Shown here piece by piece: positions 1-7,101 of a stretch of DNA of 64,000 nucleotides (its first letter is position 1; every line of letters begins with the position of its first letter). Under the pieces are notes generated by a model. That model searched no databases. It saw nothing but the letters and a program-made list of their open reading frames with translations, and was not told the DNA's origin. The position numbers and the translations under genes are program-made. The stretch is from CBDIHH01 sp965279095 (GTDB lineage: Bacteria > Pseudomonadota > Alphaproteobacteria > Caulobacterales > Caulobacteraceae). Location: the NCBI GenBank assembly GCA_965279095.1, contig CBDIHH010000004.1, positions 429,393-493,392 on the forward strand, read 5' to 3'.

Positions 1-651
1 GTCCGTCAGGCGTGCGCAAGCGACCCCGAGCTTCTTAAAGAGTTCCTCTTGGGCATGACGCTCCCCGTGACCGAGGAACTGCCCAAGCCGCGCCGCGATC
101 CTGTCGCGTGCCCCGACGTGATGAGCTTGACCGCTCTTCAAGGCAGCTTCTACGCCAATGAAAAGGTGACCAATCCCTACAAGGTTACCCTGGAGACCTG
201 GATCATTGGCGGCGACGATCTCGACACCAAGGAGCCCCAATGGCGTGAGACGGTCCAGTTGTATGACCATAAGGAGTTCCGGCGGCTGATCACCTACTGG
301 GAGAAGTGCGAGAGGAAAGGGAAGCCCGTTTTGTCCACACGTTTCCTGGACACGCTGAAGGTTATGCAGGCGGACCTTTCGTTTACCCACGTTGGGTTGA
401 TATCCAGCCGCGCCAAGGGCATGACCTACTTCGAAGATCAATTAGTCTTCGCGGATATTATGAACGGTGAGCCCAGCCGTTTCATGCTTTTGACGGGCAC
501 GAACTACCTGATCGCAAAAGAGTTCAGCGACTCATATGCCACGGGAAAGCCTCTGAGCAAGGCAACCGCCCAACTTAGGATCGATCTGTGCGGCATGGAG
601 AGGAAAAAATGGGCGACCGACAAAGCCGATGTCGGCTCACTGACAGAGTGA
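1..651 (+). CDS. Hypothetical protein, 5' end outside window
   Basis: The frame is open from the first base of the window, so the gene may start upstream. Internal starts are a TTG at 49 or the ATG at 55. The visible product is about 216 residues, soluble, without a signal peptide or membrane segment and rich in charged residues. I do not recognise the family. The stop codon overlaps the first copy of an iteron-like array directly downstream. That arrangement is common for replication initiators or autoregulated DNA-binding proteins, but no winged-helix or initiator motif could be identified. Codon use looks like the other phage accessory genes and unlike the GC-rich chromosome further right. 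Confidence 0.6.
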   Translation, partial: VRQACASDPELLKEFLLGMTLPVTEELPKPRRDPVACPDVMSLTALQGSFYANEKVTNPYKVTLETWIIGGDDLDTKEPQWRETVQLYDHKEFRRLITYWEKCERKGKPVLSTRFLDTLKVMQADLSFTHVGLISSRAKGMTYFEDQLVFADIMNGEPSRFMLLTGTNYLIAKEFSDSYATGKPLSKATAQLRIDLCGMERKKWATDKADVGSLTE

Positions 652-742
652 AAACCATAGATGGTATTTCGCTAACCCAAATGCGTAAAAACCATAGATG
701 GTTTTCATCTGCCCATAAACGCGTGAAAACCATAGATGGTAT
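648..742 (+). repeat. Iteron-like direct repeats (three copies)
   Basis: GTGAAAACCATAGATGGTAT occurs exactly at 648-667 and 723-742. A variant with the same AAAACCATAGATGGT core is at 687-706. Each unit holds the dyad ACCAT-AG-ATGGT; in the middle copy the dyad extends to AAAACCAT/ATGGTTTT. Spacing between unit starts is about 36-40 bp. The array begins on the stop codon of the preceding gene. It could be binding sites for a replication initiator (iterons) or operators of a phage regulator. Confidence 0.75.
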
Positions 743-749
743 CCCGCCT

Positions 750-801
750 GAAAGCCATAGACTAGTAGAGTCTACTAAGAATAGTAGTCTATGGTTTTCA
801 C
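750..801. repeat. Inverted iteron with long hairpin
   Basis: A fourth, inverted iteron half (CTATGGTTTTCAC, 789-801) faces the direct array. Arms 750-764 and 785-799 pair over 15 bp with one G-T wobble. The loop itself contains the dyad TAGTAGA-G-TCTACTA (763-777). This is the strongest dyad in the area and could be an origin structure or operator. There is no T run to make it a simple terminator. Confidence 0.6.
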
Positions 802-1256
802 CAGTGGCTAGTACCGGCTTCGCCGGGCTATGCGCCTTCCGCCTCATGGCTCAGGCGCCAGACTAGATGGGTTGCACCCGAAAAGGGGACTACGCGCTCA
901 GCTACGCCTCGCTCGACTACGCCTCCCTCTGGTCGGGTCTAGGTCTATTTCTCGTGAAGGAAGTGATTCCTCAATCGGTAGTCATTTCGGTCAATTTATA
1001 GATAAGGTTTGGGTCAGGTCAAAAAGAAGTCGTGTGGGAGGTGCCCAATGCCGTCAAAGGAAGGTTGGGAAATTTGGACCCGCGCCGCGCCGGATGGGAG
1101 CCCGCTGGATCCGCCCAGCAGCATGCGCCCGCTACCCACCTAGCCGAGATAGATCATGCCCCCTGGTGAGGCGAGGTCATAAGGGGCTTTCACAGCCATG
1201 GACTTCGAAGCGTGCCCAACGCTATGCTGACCCCTTTGCGTGTGGAGGGTTGTTGG
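802..1256. other. Intergenic region, no convincing gene
   Basis: About 455 bp with only overlapping open frames of odd composition and no good ribosome binding site. It presumably holds the promoter of the exported protein that follows. I could not pick a clear -35/-10 pair. Confidence 0.5.
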
Positions 1257-1880
1257 ATGCGTGTCAGGACGCTGGCGGCAGTGGTCGCCTGGGGTTTGGT
1301 GGGAGGGATGGTCAGTCAGGCTGTGGCGGCGCCAGCCAAGGCGAAGCCTAACGCTGCCGTCCAAGCCGTGAAGGCAACAGCGGCACCCGCGACACCTCCC
1401 AAGCCGCTCCGATCTTTCGAGTTCAGGGGGCATCACTTAGGCGACGCTCCGTTCTGCGCTGGCATCGATGGTGCGGTGGCGATTAGATGTGAGGATGATG
1501 AGTTAGGGAAAGGGAATTATGGCGCCCGTTCGATTGGTGGCGTGCCAATTCAGGTGAATGCCTATAATTTTCACAACGGGAAGCTATACGCCATCAATTT
1601 TTCTGTGCATGTCAACAGTTACACGACATTTTACAACATGCTGGTCGGCAAGTACGGTCCGCCAGACAGCGATACAATGGGGAATCTGAGGACAAGGGCT
1701 GGCGTGGATTATGACAACATCACTTCGGTTTGGCACTTCGCCGAGGGCGATCTTATCTTAGAAATGCGCTATGCGGACATCAACACGTCCTGGCTTAGGT
1801 TCGACAATCACAAAGTTGACGCGGAAATTGCGGCGGAGAAGGCAGCGAAGGATCAAGCGGCGGGTAAGTCCGCGCTTTAA
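1257..1880 (+). CDS. Exported hypothetical protein (phage cargo)
   Basis: The product is about 207 residues. The ATG chosen has a GGAGG ribosome binding site about 8 bases upstream and begins a typical Sec signal peptide: MRVRT, a hydrophobic stretch, then AVAAPAKA as the cleavage region. An alanine/lysine/proline linker follows, then a globular part starting FEFRGHHLGD with two cysteines near residues 75 and 86. An F-x-G-x-x-LG opening of this kind is seen in small periplasmic proteins of unknown role, but I do not assign a family. The C-terminus is a lysine/alanine-rich helix. It stands alone between repeat arrays on the plus strand, opposite to the phage late operon, as expected of a lysogenic-conversion gene. 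Confidence 0.75.
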   Translation: MRVRTLAAVVAWGLVGGMVSQAVAAPAKAKPNAAVQAVKATAAPATPPKPLRSFEFRGHHLGDAPFCAGIDGAVAIRCEDDELGKGNYGARSIGGVPIQVNAYNFHNGKLYAINFSVHVNSYTTFYNMLVGKYGPPDSDTMGNLRTRAGVDYDNITSVWHFAEGDLILEMRYADINTSWLRFDNHKVDAEIAAEKAAKDQAAGKSAL

Positions 1881-1913
1881 ATAGCGAAGCAATTGCGGTG
1901 CCATTCCGATACG

Positions 1914-2156
1914 TTAGGTAATAGGTGCAAGCGCGTTTCCACGCGGTTGGGCGCCAGCGATGGACACTCGCGTCCAGACATCACCATCTGGGCAGGTATG
2001 GAAACCTAGCGCATCGACGTTGCGACGGTCGATATCTACAGACCATCTGTACGCCTCCAGGATGGACCAGGGCGGGCGTTCGCGCATTTCCGCTAGGATT
2101 GTAGCCAAAACCAACACGACGGCTCCAGTGGCTCCCCTGGAGCTATTTAGGTTCAT
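1914..2156 (-). CDS. Small hypothetical protein, weak call
   Basis: The frame could encode about 80 residues starting MNLNSSRGATG, with a hydrophobic VVLVLATIL segment near the N-terminus and a tail containing DALGFHTCPDGDVW. A GAGGG lies almost directly against the ATG, which is too close for a good ribosome binding site. It sits downstream of the ardC terminator in the same direction. A plus-strand frame covers the same DNA and looks no better. It may be a real small membrane protein or a chance frame. No family is recognised. Confidence 0.25.
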   Translation of the reverse strand: MNLNSSRGATGAVVLVLATILAEMRERPPWSILEAYRWSVDIDRRNVDALGFHTCPDGDVWTRVSIAGAQPRGNALAPIT

Positions 2157-2190
2157 GCCCTCAAACCGATGTTGCGCGCCCTCGCAGGGC

Positions 2191-2311
2191 GCCGTGTGGA
2201 GCCGTCTGGAGCCGCTCCGAAGGGAAGCGCGGGCGGAATGGGCAGGGACGGTCAAGGGAGCCGTCTAGAGCCATCTGGAGGGCATCCAAAAGGCATCCGT
2301 CTGGAGACCGT
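2191..2311. repeat. 10-11 bp phased repeats downstream of ardC
   Basis: GCCGTGTGGA, GCCGTCTGGA and GCCGCTCCGA run in tandem at 2191-2220. GCCGTCTAGA and GCCATCTGGA run in tandem at 2260-2279. ATCCGT-CTGGA-GACCGT lies at 2295-2311. The same CGTCTGGAGA core recurs upstream of ardC (3822-3996). Ten to eleven base spacing puts the copies on one face of the helix, which suggests a DNA-binding protein. Confidence 0.65.
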
Positions 2312-2320
2312 ACAGGAGGA

Positions 2321-2346
2321 AGCCCCCCGCCGTGAGGCGAGGGGCT
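2321..2346 (-). terminator. Terminator of ardC
   Basis: Read on the minus strand the sequence forms AGCCCCTCGCC-TCAC-GGCGGGGGGCT with one mismatch, followed by TTCCTCC. It begins 24 bases after the ardC stop codon. The U tract is poor, but stem strength and position support a Rho-independent terminator. Confidence 0.65.
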
Positions 2347-2348
2347 GA

Positions 2349-2367
2349 AAGGTTCAGGAACGGCAAC
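2349..2367 (-). repeat. 19-bp direct repeat, copy at ardC 3' end
   Basis: AAGGTTCAGGAACGGCAAC is identical to 3675-3693, so the two copies flank the ardC gene: one 2 bases beyond the stop, one 18 bases before the chosen start. Minus-strand sense is GTTGCCGTTCCTGAACCTT, part of the CCTGAA family discussed as candidate phage promoters. Confidence 0.7.
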
Positions 2368-2369
2368 CG

Positions 2370-3656
2370 TTATGCGGCGAAGGATTCGAAATCCTCCATG
2401 GCGTGGTAATGGTCGGACTCACCGCGAAGCTCCCGCGCCACGGCATCGATCAGGGTTTGACCGTCAACCGGCTCCATGGTCTCGCGCCCATCCCATGACG
2501 GGCGTTTGGCGTCCGGCAGATAGCCCATGTCGAAAGCCAGTTCCGCCGCGTGCGCGAGGCTCAAGCCATCCTCCCGCACGAGACGGCGCCGGAACGGTCT
2601 GTCACGATGCCAAAGCTCAGCGTCAAGGGCGCGAAGCTCGCCCCCATCGTCGCGGAGACCGTAGCGGGCGAGGAAGCCCAAGAGTCCACCTTCCTTAGGC
2701 TTGCGAAGGGCAGGGACGGGCACGGGCACGGGCTGGACGACCGCAACCGGCGCCGAGACGGGCAAGGGTTCCGGCTTAGGTTCAGCCGCGAGCTTGTGGA
2801 GCAATTCAACCGCCTTTGAGGCAGCGGAGGCAGCGGTAAAGATCGCGCGTTTGTCCGCTTTCAAGACCTTGAGCCAGTGCGCCAGATACGCCGCATGATC
2901 CTCGCGAGGCTCAGCCGCCAGACCAAGAGCGGAGCAAACGAACGCCGCGCCCATCTCCGCAACTAGCTCTTCGAAGGCGTAGGCAGAGTCACCAAACCGC
3001 TTGCCGAAGGTGCGATCAAGCCGCGCCTTGCCGCCCGTCCAATGCACCAGTTCATGCGCTGCCGTCGCGTAGAACGACTCCGCGTCATTGAAGAGGCAGA
3101 GCGGAGGCATCTGGACGAAGTCATGACTCGGGCTAAAGAACGCCTTGTGCCCTCCGTACCGGATATCGGCGCCGACCGAATTCAGGAAGGCTTCAGCCGC
3201 TTCAATCCGTTGCGGTCCGGTCTCTTCGGTCCGGTCAAAGGTCTCAAACAGTTCCGGCTTCAGCCCTTCAATCTGTTCGATATTGAACACCGTATAGGAT
3301 TTCAAAAACGGGATGTCTTTTTCTTCGGTCTCGCCCTTGGTGTTTTCAACGTCTTTTGTGAAGGTGGAGGCATAGACGACGCGAGTCCCTTTGGAACCCT
3401 TGCGGACGCATGCGCCTAGAGCTTGGGCTTGCTTGAACGTCATGAAACGACGTTGACCGAATCCCTGCTCTTGCATGGCTCCCCACAAGAGGAGGAGATT
3501 GATTCCAGAGTAAGCCTTTCCGCATGACCGGATCGGCAGCGGAGGCAGACCGCCCGCGTTCCCGTTCGCCTTCCAGGGCGCCGACCAAGGGCGCACGCCT
3601 TGCTCCAATTGTTGAACGATCTTGCCCGTGATCTCTGCATAAATATCGGTCTTCAT
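2370..3656 (-). CDS. ardC: ArdC-type antirestriction protein
   Basis: The product is about 428 residues. The N-terminal domain (about 1-130, opening MKTDIYAEITGKIVQQLEQG) is the ArdC ssDNA-binding region. The middle domain has the zincin motif HELVHWTG near residue 215, with the downstream ELVAEMGAAF helix supplying the third metal ligand. ArdC proteins protect incoming DNA from restriction and are common on plasmids, ICEs and phages. The C-terminal 120 residues (GLLGFLARYGLRDDGGELRA onward) resemble a module seen at the end of large phage and relaxase polyvalent proteins; that is from memory. I chose the ATG at 3656 over an in-frame upstream one because it matches the usual ArdC N-terminus. 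It is alone in its transcription unit, with its own terminator and phased repeats on both sides. Confidence 0.88.
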   Translation of the reverse strand: MKTDIYAEITGKIVQQLEQGVRPWSAPWKANGNAGGLPPLPIRSCGKAYSGINLLLLWGAMQEQGFGQRRFMTFKQAQALGACVRKGSKGTRVVYASTFTKDVENTKGETEEKDIPFLKSYTVFNIEQIEGLKPELFETFDRTEETGPQRIEAAEAFLNSVGADIRYGGHKAFFSPSHDFVQMPPLCLFNDAESFYATAAHELVHWTGGKARLDRTFGKRFGDSAYAFEELVAEMGAAFVCSALGLAAEPREDHAAYLAHWLKVLKADKRAIFTAASAASKAVELLHKLAAEPKPEPLPVSAPVAVVQPVPVPVPALRKPKEGGLLGFLARYGLRDDGGELRALDAELWHRDRPFRRRLVREDGLSLAHAAELAFDMGYLPDAKRPSWDGRETMEPVDGQTLIDAVARELRGESDHYHAMEDFESFAA

Positions 3657-3674
3657 GGTCTCGTGCTTTCTATG

Positions 3675-3730
3675 AAGGTTCAGGAACGGCAACTGACGCA
3701 CCATTGCCGCAACCGTTCAGGAATGACAAC
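3675..3730 (-). promoter_or_regulatory. Candidate promoter/operator pair upstream of ardC
   Basis: TTCAGGAACGGCAAC (3679-3693) and its variant TTCAGGAATGACAAC (3716-3730) lie directly upstream of ardC. The same 15-mer with two changes sits just after the RNA polymerase gene (30541-30555). In the minus sense they read GTTGCCGTTCCTGAA. Recurrence at gene starts in one orientation suggests a phage promoter or a regulator site. Confidence 0.5.
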
Positions 3731-3821
3731 TAAGAACGACTCGCAACTACTAAAAAAGCGGGCTTCACCTATTCTGAGGGTCGAGCCGGAATATTTTGGA
3801 CGGTCCGGGCAGTTTGTGTCT

Positions 3822-3996
3822 GATCGTCTGGAGATCGTCACCCGACCGTCAGACCGTGATTGCCGACCGTCTGGAGACCGTGGCACCGTGGTCATCCGGC
3901 ATGGTTTGGCACGGTATCGCGGCATGCATCCGCTAACATATTGGAATCGTTGTGGTCAGTGGCGGTTAGACTGCCATCAGACGGTCTGGAGACGGT
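3822..3996. repeat. Phased direct repeats GACCGT-CTGGA-GACCGT
   Basis: GATCGT-CTGGA-GATCGT is at 3822-3838, GACCGT-CA-GACCGT at 3844-3857, GACCGT-CTGGA-GACCGT at 3865-3881 and GACGGT-CTGGA-GACGGT at 3980-3996. In each pair the hexamer varies in concert while the CTGGA spacer is constant, giving an 11-bp repeat. The ardC-to-4184 gap (about 530 bp) otherwise shows no gene. These look like a dedicated multi-site operator or an iteron array. Confidence 0.7.
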
Positions 3997-4183
3997 CCAA
4001 CACCATGGTCGCGCGCCCTGCGCGCGAGGCGCCCGCGACCCGCCCCCCCACGGGGGGTGCCGCGCGCGTGCCGCTTAATCCGACTGGTCTCTCACATTTT
4101 TCAACAAAATCCCTTCCGAACCCGTTTTCGCTTCGGATCGGATCAGATTGCCAATAGAATACCGTGACATAAGGGGACTGAAC

Positions 4184-4870
4184 ATGCCGCCTAAGTTCGA
4201 TCCAGACACCGCCCTCAAAGCCGACCTCCAGGACGCTTATCACCGTCTCCAAACGCGTTACGACAGGCTGAAGAAGAAGGCTGCGAAGCAGGAAGCTGAG
4301 TTTGAGGCTGCCGCCGAGGCGGCTGCTGCCGCTGCGAGAAGGAAAGCCAAGAAGGTTGACCCAGCGGTGAACGCGTCAATCGACGAAATGACCATCGAAG
4401 TTCGTCGCCAAGTTCAACGAAATGACCGCCTTAAGTCTCATCTCGTGGAGCGCGACGAGACAATCGCTGACTACGTGGCACAGTTGGAGGGGCTGCTGGC
4501 AACGAGCGCACCCCGAACCCTGGTCAAGGCGATCCTAAAGCCAGGGCTTCGGCACTACGACCCCGACGTGGCACTTCATGTGCAGCTAATCATCGATAAC
4601 TCGACCCGCGAGTGGGTAGGCATCGAGACCTGCGGCTACGGTCAGTACAAGTCCACGACGACCATCTTTCCCTTCGCGCTCAAGGGAGAGCGGTTAGACT
4701 TCGGCGAAGGGTTTGAGGGCGAGCGGGACGGTCGCTTACTGATCAAGGGAAAGCCCATTGAGAAGGGGACCATGATTCCGTTCTTTCCCACGGGCGAGGT
4801 CAAGTCCACTGGAGACGATCTGTTCATCGTGGAGAGCGTCCTGCCGGTCATGCACGGCGCAACTGGCTAG
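4184..4870 (+). CDS. Coiled-coil hypothetical protein (phage cargo)
   Basis: The product is about 228 residues. The ATG at 4184 has a strong AAGGGGA ribosome binding site 6 bases upstream, so it is preferred over the in-frame ATG at 4148. Residues 10-110 are charged and alanine-rich with long helical heptads (RYDRLKKKAAKQEAEFEAAA), a probable coiled coil. The last 110 residues are predicted mainly beta, with conserved-looking glycines. No signal peptide is visible. The family is unknown to me. It is the first gene of a plus-strand series that converges on the phage late operon. Confidence 0.7.
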   Translation: MPPKFDPDTALKADLQDAYHRLQTRYDRLKKKAAKQEAEFEAAAEAAAAAARRKAKKVDPAVNASIDEMTIEVRRQVQRNDRLKSHLVERDETIADYVAQLEGLLATSAPRTLVKAILKPGLRHYDPDVALHVQLIIDNSTREWVGIETCGYGQYKSTTTIFPFALKGERLDFGEGFEGERDGRLLIKGKPIEKGTMIPFFPTGEVKSTGDDLFIVESVLPVMHGATG

Positions 4871-4889
4871 GACCGCTGGTATGGGCTTC

Positions 4890-4905
4890 GAAGATAAATA
4901 TCTTC
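4890..4905. repeat. Small perfect hairpin before next gene
   Basis: GAAGATA-AA-TATCTTC ends on the base before the ATG at 4906. It would cover the place of a ribosome binding site and could control translation, or be a weak terminator of the gene before it. Confidence 0.4.
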
Positions 4906-5145
4906 ATGAACATTCCCATCCTCACCCCTATCCTCGAACAATCATTTTCCAACAAAAAGAAGCACACGGTCAAAGTTGACGATGAGGTCACGCTTGATGT
5001 GACGGCCGCCAAGGCTGGCAGTCCGGTTCGCTCGGCGACCTTAAGCTCGGCGACCTCGTCCTTGGCGTTCACCTTCAGGGTCGATCCAATCCTTGAGGTG
5101 ATCCTGGAGCCGAACGCTGACCTGAGCGAACCGCTGCTCCGCTAA
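4906..5145 (+). CDS. Small hypothetical protein
   Basis: Seventy-nine residues opening MNIPILTPILEQSFSNKKKH, with a lysine-rich patch and then beta-rich sequence (KVDDEVTLDVTA). Codon choice looks coding in this frame. There is no clear ribosome binding site, because a hairpin abuts the start. It lies 35 bases after the previous gene and 38 before the next, in an apparent operon. No family recognised; a false call is possible. Confidence 0.45.
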   Translation: MNIPILTPILEQSFSNKKKHTVKVDDEVTLDVTAAKAGSPVRSATLSSATSSLAFTFRVDPILEVILEPNADLSEPLLR

Positions 5146-5183
5146 GCGTGGACTCTCACGGCGAAGGTTGGCAGGTTGCCGAC

Positions 5184-5675
5184 ATGAAAGCCGTCGCCCT
5201 TGCCCTTGTTCTCTCTATGATCGCTGTGCAGCCCTGCTGGGCGGCGCCTGAGGTCGATCCCAATGATACCGCTGCAATGGCGGCAGAGACCGCCACAGAG
5301 GCAGCCTCGGTTGCCGCTACTGCGGAGGCTGACGCTGCGGTCATGTCAGCCTTGAAGGCGGCGGGGGATGCCTCCTGGGCGGCTGAGGAAGCCACTGGAC
5401 CTCGACCCCCGAATGGCGGGAACACCTTCGTTGACGCCTACGTGGACATGTTCCGATGCGTCTACGATCAGGCGCGTGGACTCTATCGCAACAACACGGT
5501 TGCCGATGCCGCTAAGGCGACGATCTTCAAATGCACGCCACATATCGAGACGTTCCTGCGGATTAGCGTGCGCGAGTCGGGCATGCGGATAACGGAGACC
5601 GACCGGAAGGAGCTAGACCAGAAACTCTATGAGAGCGCGTTCACACGCGTCGTTGAACTCAAGGCGCAGGACTGA
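5184..5675 (+). CDS. Exported hypothetical protein (phage cargo)
   Basis: The product is about 163 residues. The ATG at 5184 opens a clear Sec signal peptide (MKAVALALVLSMIAVQPCWA, cleavage after A20), so it is chosen over an in-frame ATG 36 bases upstream. The mature N-terminal third is alanine/threonine-rich and probably flexible. The rest (about residues 75-163) is globular with two cysteines (near 92 and 117) that may form a disulfide in the periplasm. The stop is 4 bases before the next start, indicating translational coupling. I recognise no family. A periplasmic cargo protein in a prophage would fit superinfection exclusion or envelope modification, but this is inference. Confidence 0.72.
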   Translation: MKAVALALVLSMIAVQPCWAAPEVDPNDTAAMAAETATEAASVAATAEADAAVMSALKAAGDASWAAEEATGPRPPNGGNTFVDAYVDMFRCVYDQARGLYRNNTVADAAKATIFKCTPHIETFLRISVRESGMRITETDRKELDQKLYESAFTRVVELKAQD

Positions 5676-5679
5676 CGCA

Positions 5680-6345
5680 ATGAACTATCTGCATTTCCTC
5701 ATAGCGGCGAGGTTAGCGCGCTTCGATCTGTCCGCCGCTGATAATCAGCTAGAGAACACCGGGCGTGATACGCCCAGGCGGGTTTTGCTAGTTAAGCAGC
5801 TATTGCTATCCCTTGCTAATGTGAACGACCTAGAGCTTATCCTCCGCCCTCTTTATCAGCAGGAGCCTCAACTAAGTGCTTCGTACAAGCCTCATGCCAA
5901 GGGAATTGAATTTGCCAAATACCTGCGCAATATATTTGTTGGGCATATCGACCCAAAGCTTACTGCCAAGGCTGCCGAATGGAAGCCAGAGATTTTTGCG
6001 CTTCTAGGTAATAAGCTCAAGGTGTCCGCGTCGGAGGAGGTTATGTTAATGGCTGTCGGGTCTATGTTGAGCAATGCCGTCCTGGAGACCGCCATCAATA
6101 CGTTTGTCTCGGGCAGCGATAGCCACAAACTATTCGACACCGAAACTGACCTTGGCTACCCGCCTGACAGCATACGCTTCCCCAATTGGCTTGGTTCTAC
6201 GGTGCATGGCGCAATAGCCTTCCTTGAAGAGGTGGAGAGCGCCGTCTCGAATTACTATGAATTGCCAGATTACGATGAGAATATGTTCGAATTGGCTTTT
6301 AAGGCGGGCATGACCAACTTTAAGTTCATCTCCAGGAAGGGCTAG
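5680..6345 (+). CDS. Hypothetical protein with HEPN-like R-x5-H motif
   Basis: The product is about 221 residues, mostly helical, cytoplasmic, without signal or membrane segments. The segment FAKYLRNIFVGHID near residue 85 contains R-N-x4-H, matching the catalytic R-x4-6-H pattern of HEPN ribonucleases, which often act in abortive infection. The motif is short and the assignment is tentative. By eye the gene is more AT-rich than the phage structural genes, suggesting separate acquisition. It starts 4 bases after the exported-protein stop and is followed 9 bases later by a lipoprotein gene. The likely joint role is cargo protecting the lysogen. Confidence 0.7.
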   Translation: MNYLHFLIAARLARFDLSAADNQLENTGRDTPRRVLLVKQLLLSLANVNDLELILRPLYQQEPQLSASYKPHAKGIEFAKYLRNIFVGHIDPKLTAKAAEWKPEIFALLGNKLKVSASEEVMLMAVGSMLSNAVLETAINTFVSGSDSHKLFDTETDLGYPPDSIRFPNWLGSTVHGAIAFLEEVESAVSNYYELPDYDENMFELAFKAGMTNFKFISRKG

Positions 6346-6354
6346 GGCTTACAA

Positions 6355-6789
6355 ATGCGTATTGTCCGCTTTTTAACGGTAATTTCTGCCATGTGGCTCC
6401 AGGGTTGCACTGCTGGTGGTAATGACCCTCGCATCTGTCAGGAGCCACATTCCGTGGATACCCCGCGTTCGGGGGGAGACCTGTCGATCACTTACCGCAC
6501 TGACGTTACCGATAGTTGCTTGCACAAGTGGGGCTATCGGCTGGCGCGGTCGTCCGATCCTGTCCATGAGGTTGCTGAGGCGGTGATTGGTGCATGCTGG
6601 GATACGATCTTCCCTCTGGCATACGCCAAGGATTACCAACGCCGCCTGGACAAGGTGTCGGAGCCCGGCTTCCTGAGCGTCAAGAAGGGTAACCTAACGA
6701 ACGCCTTTGACGCCACTTATGAGGAACTTCGTGCAAAAGCTCAGTTCCGTGTCGTCCAGGCGCGAGCGGGCGGCTGCAAAGTTCCCTGA
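6355..6789 (+). CDS. Small lipoprotein (phage cargo)
   Basis: The product is 144 residues. The N-terminus MRIVRFLTVISAMWLQGCTA is a lipoprotein signal peptide with lipobox LQGC and Cys18 as the lipidated residue. The residues after it are GGN, with no aspartate at +2, so outer-membrane sorting is possible. The mature part has further cysteines (near 28, 55, 82 and 142) that could form disulfides. Small lipoproteins carried by prophages often block superinfection at the cell surface (as in T5 Llp or Cor-type systems). There is no visible sequence similarity to those, so the role is inference from context. Confidence 0.75.
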   Translation: MRIVRFLTVISAMWLQGCTAGGNDPRICQEPHSVDTPRSGGDLSITYRTDVTDSCLHKWGYRLARSSDPVHEVAEAVIGACWDTIFPLAYAKDYQRRLDKVSEPGFLSVKKGNLTNAFDATYEELRAKAQFRVVQARAGGCKVP

Positions 6790-6912
6790 GAAGACGCCAT
6801 CGAACACTGAACAAACGAAGAACATCGTTCGGCGTTTGACAGCCCCGTCGAATCGCCCCTCGAATAGGTCCTACAGACAGACCCCCACGTGTCCTTAATG
6901 GTGGAGTCCGTC

Positions 6913-6993
6913 GTGAACATACCTGACATCACAGCCCTGGTATCTGCTCTTGCAGCGGTAATTGCCGCCATCGCCGCACTGGTTAAGAAATAA
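6913..6993 (+). CDS. 26-residue membrane peptide
   Basis: A GTG start with GGTGGAG about 6 bases upstream gives a 26-residue peptide. It opens MNIPDITALVSALAAV, continues as a hydrophobic alanine/isoleucine helix and ends in KK. An in-frame ATG at 6898 would add five residues but has no ribosome binding site. It is a single transmembrane helix with a positive end. It could be a small toxin, a holin-like peptide or a regulator of the neighbouring cargo. It is too short to assign. Confidence 0.5.
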   Translation: MNIPDITALVSALAAVIAAIAALVKK

Positions 6994-7011
6994 GAGATTC
7001 GCGCGACGCAA

Positions 7012-7087
7012 GAAGCCCCGCCCGAACTGGGAGGCAAAGGCGAGGCTTCAGGAGTTGCGACACTATGAAATGTCCATGTCGGACATT
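7012..7087. terminator. Paired hairpins between convergent operons
   Basis: Two dyads lie between the plus-strand cargo and the minus-strand terminase: GAAGCC-CC-GCC with GGC-GA-GGCTTC (7012-7022/7039-7049) and AATGTCC-ATGTC-GGACATT (7069-7087). Neither has a strong U tract. Their place between convergent units makes a bidirectional terminator likely. Confidence 0.5.
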
Positions 7088-7100
7088 CCTATTTAGTGCC
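7085..7100 (-). repeat. 16-bp repeat at end of late operon
   Basis: ATTCCTATTTAGTGCC (minus sense GGCACTAAATAGGAAT) is identical to 30519-30534. This copy begins just past the large terminase stop; the other lies just past the RNA polymerase stop. Together they bracket the structural operon. No gene starts after this copy, so a shared ribosome binding site does not explain it. It may be a processing site or a phage promoter; CACTA followed by A and GG recalls T3/SP6-type promoters. Confidence 0.6.
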
Positions 7101-7101
7101 G

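Noticed and set aside
648..801. CRISPR array
   Set aside because: Repeats are few, unevenly spaced and contain an inverted copy; no cas genes are present.
830..1351. Plus-strand frame of 173 residues before the exported protein
   Set aside because: It overlaps the signal-peptide gene in another frame, has no ribosome binding site and odd composition.
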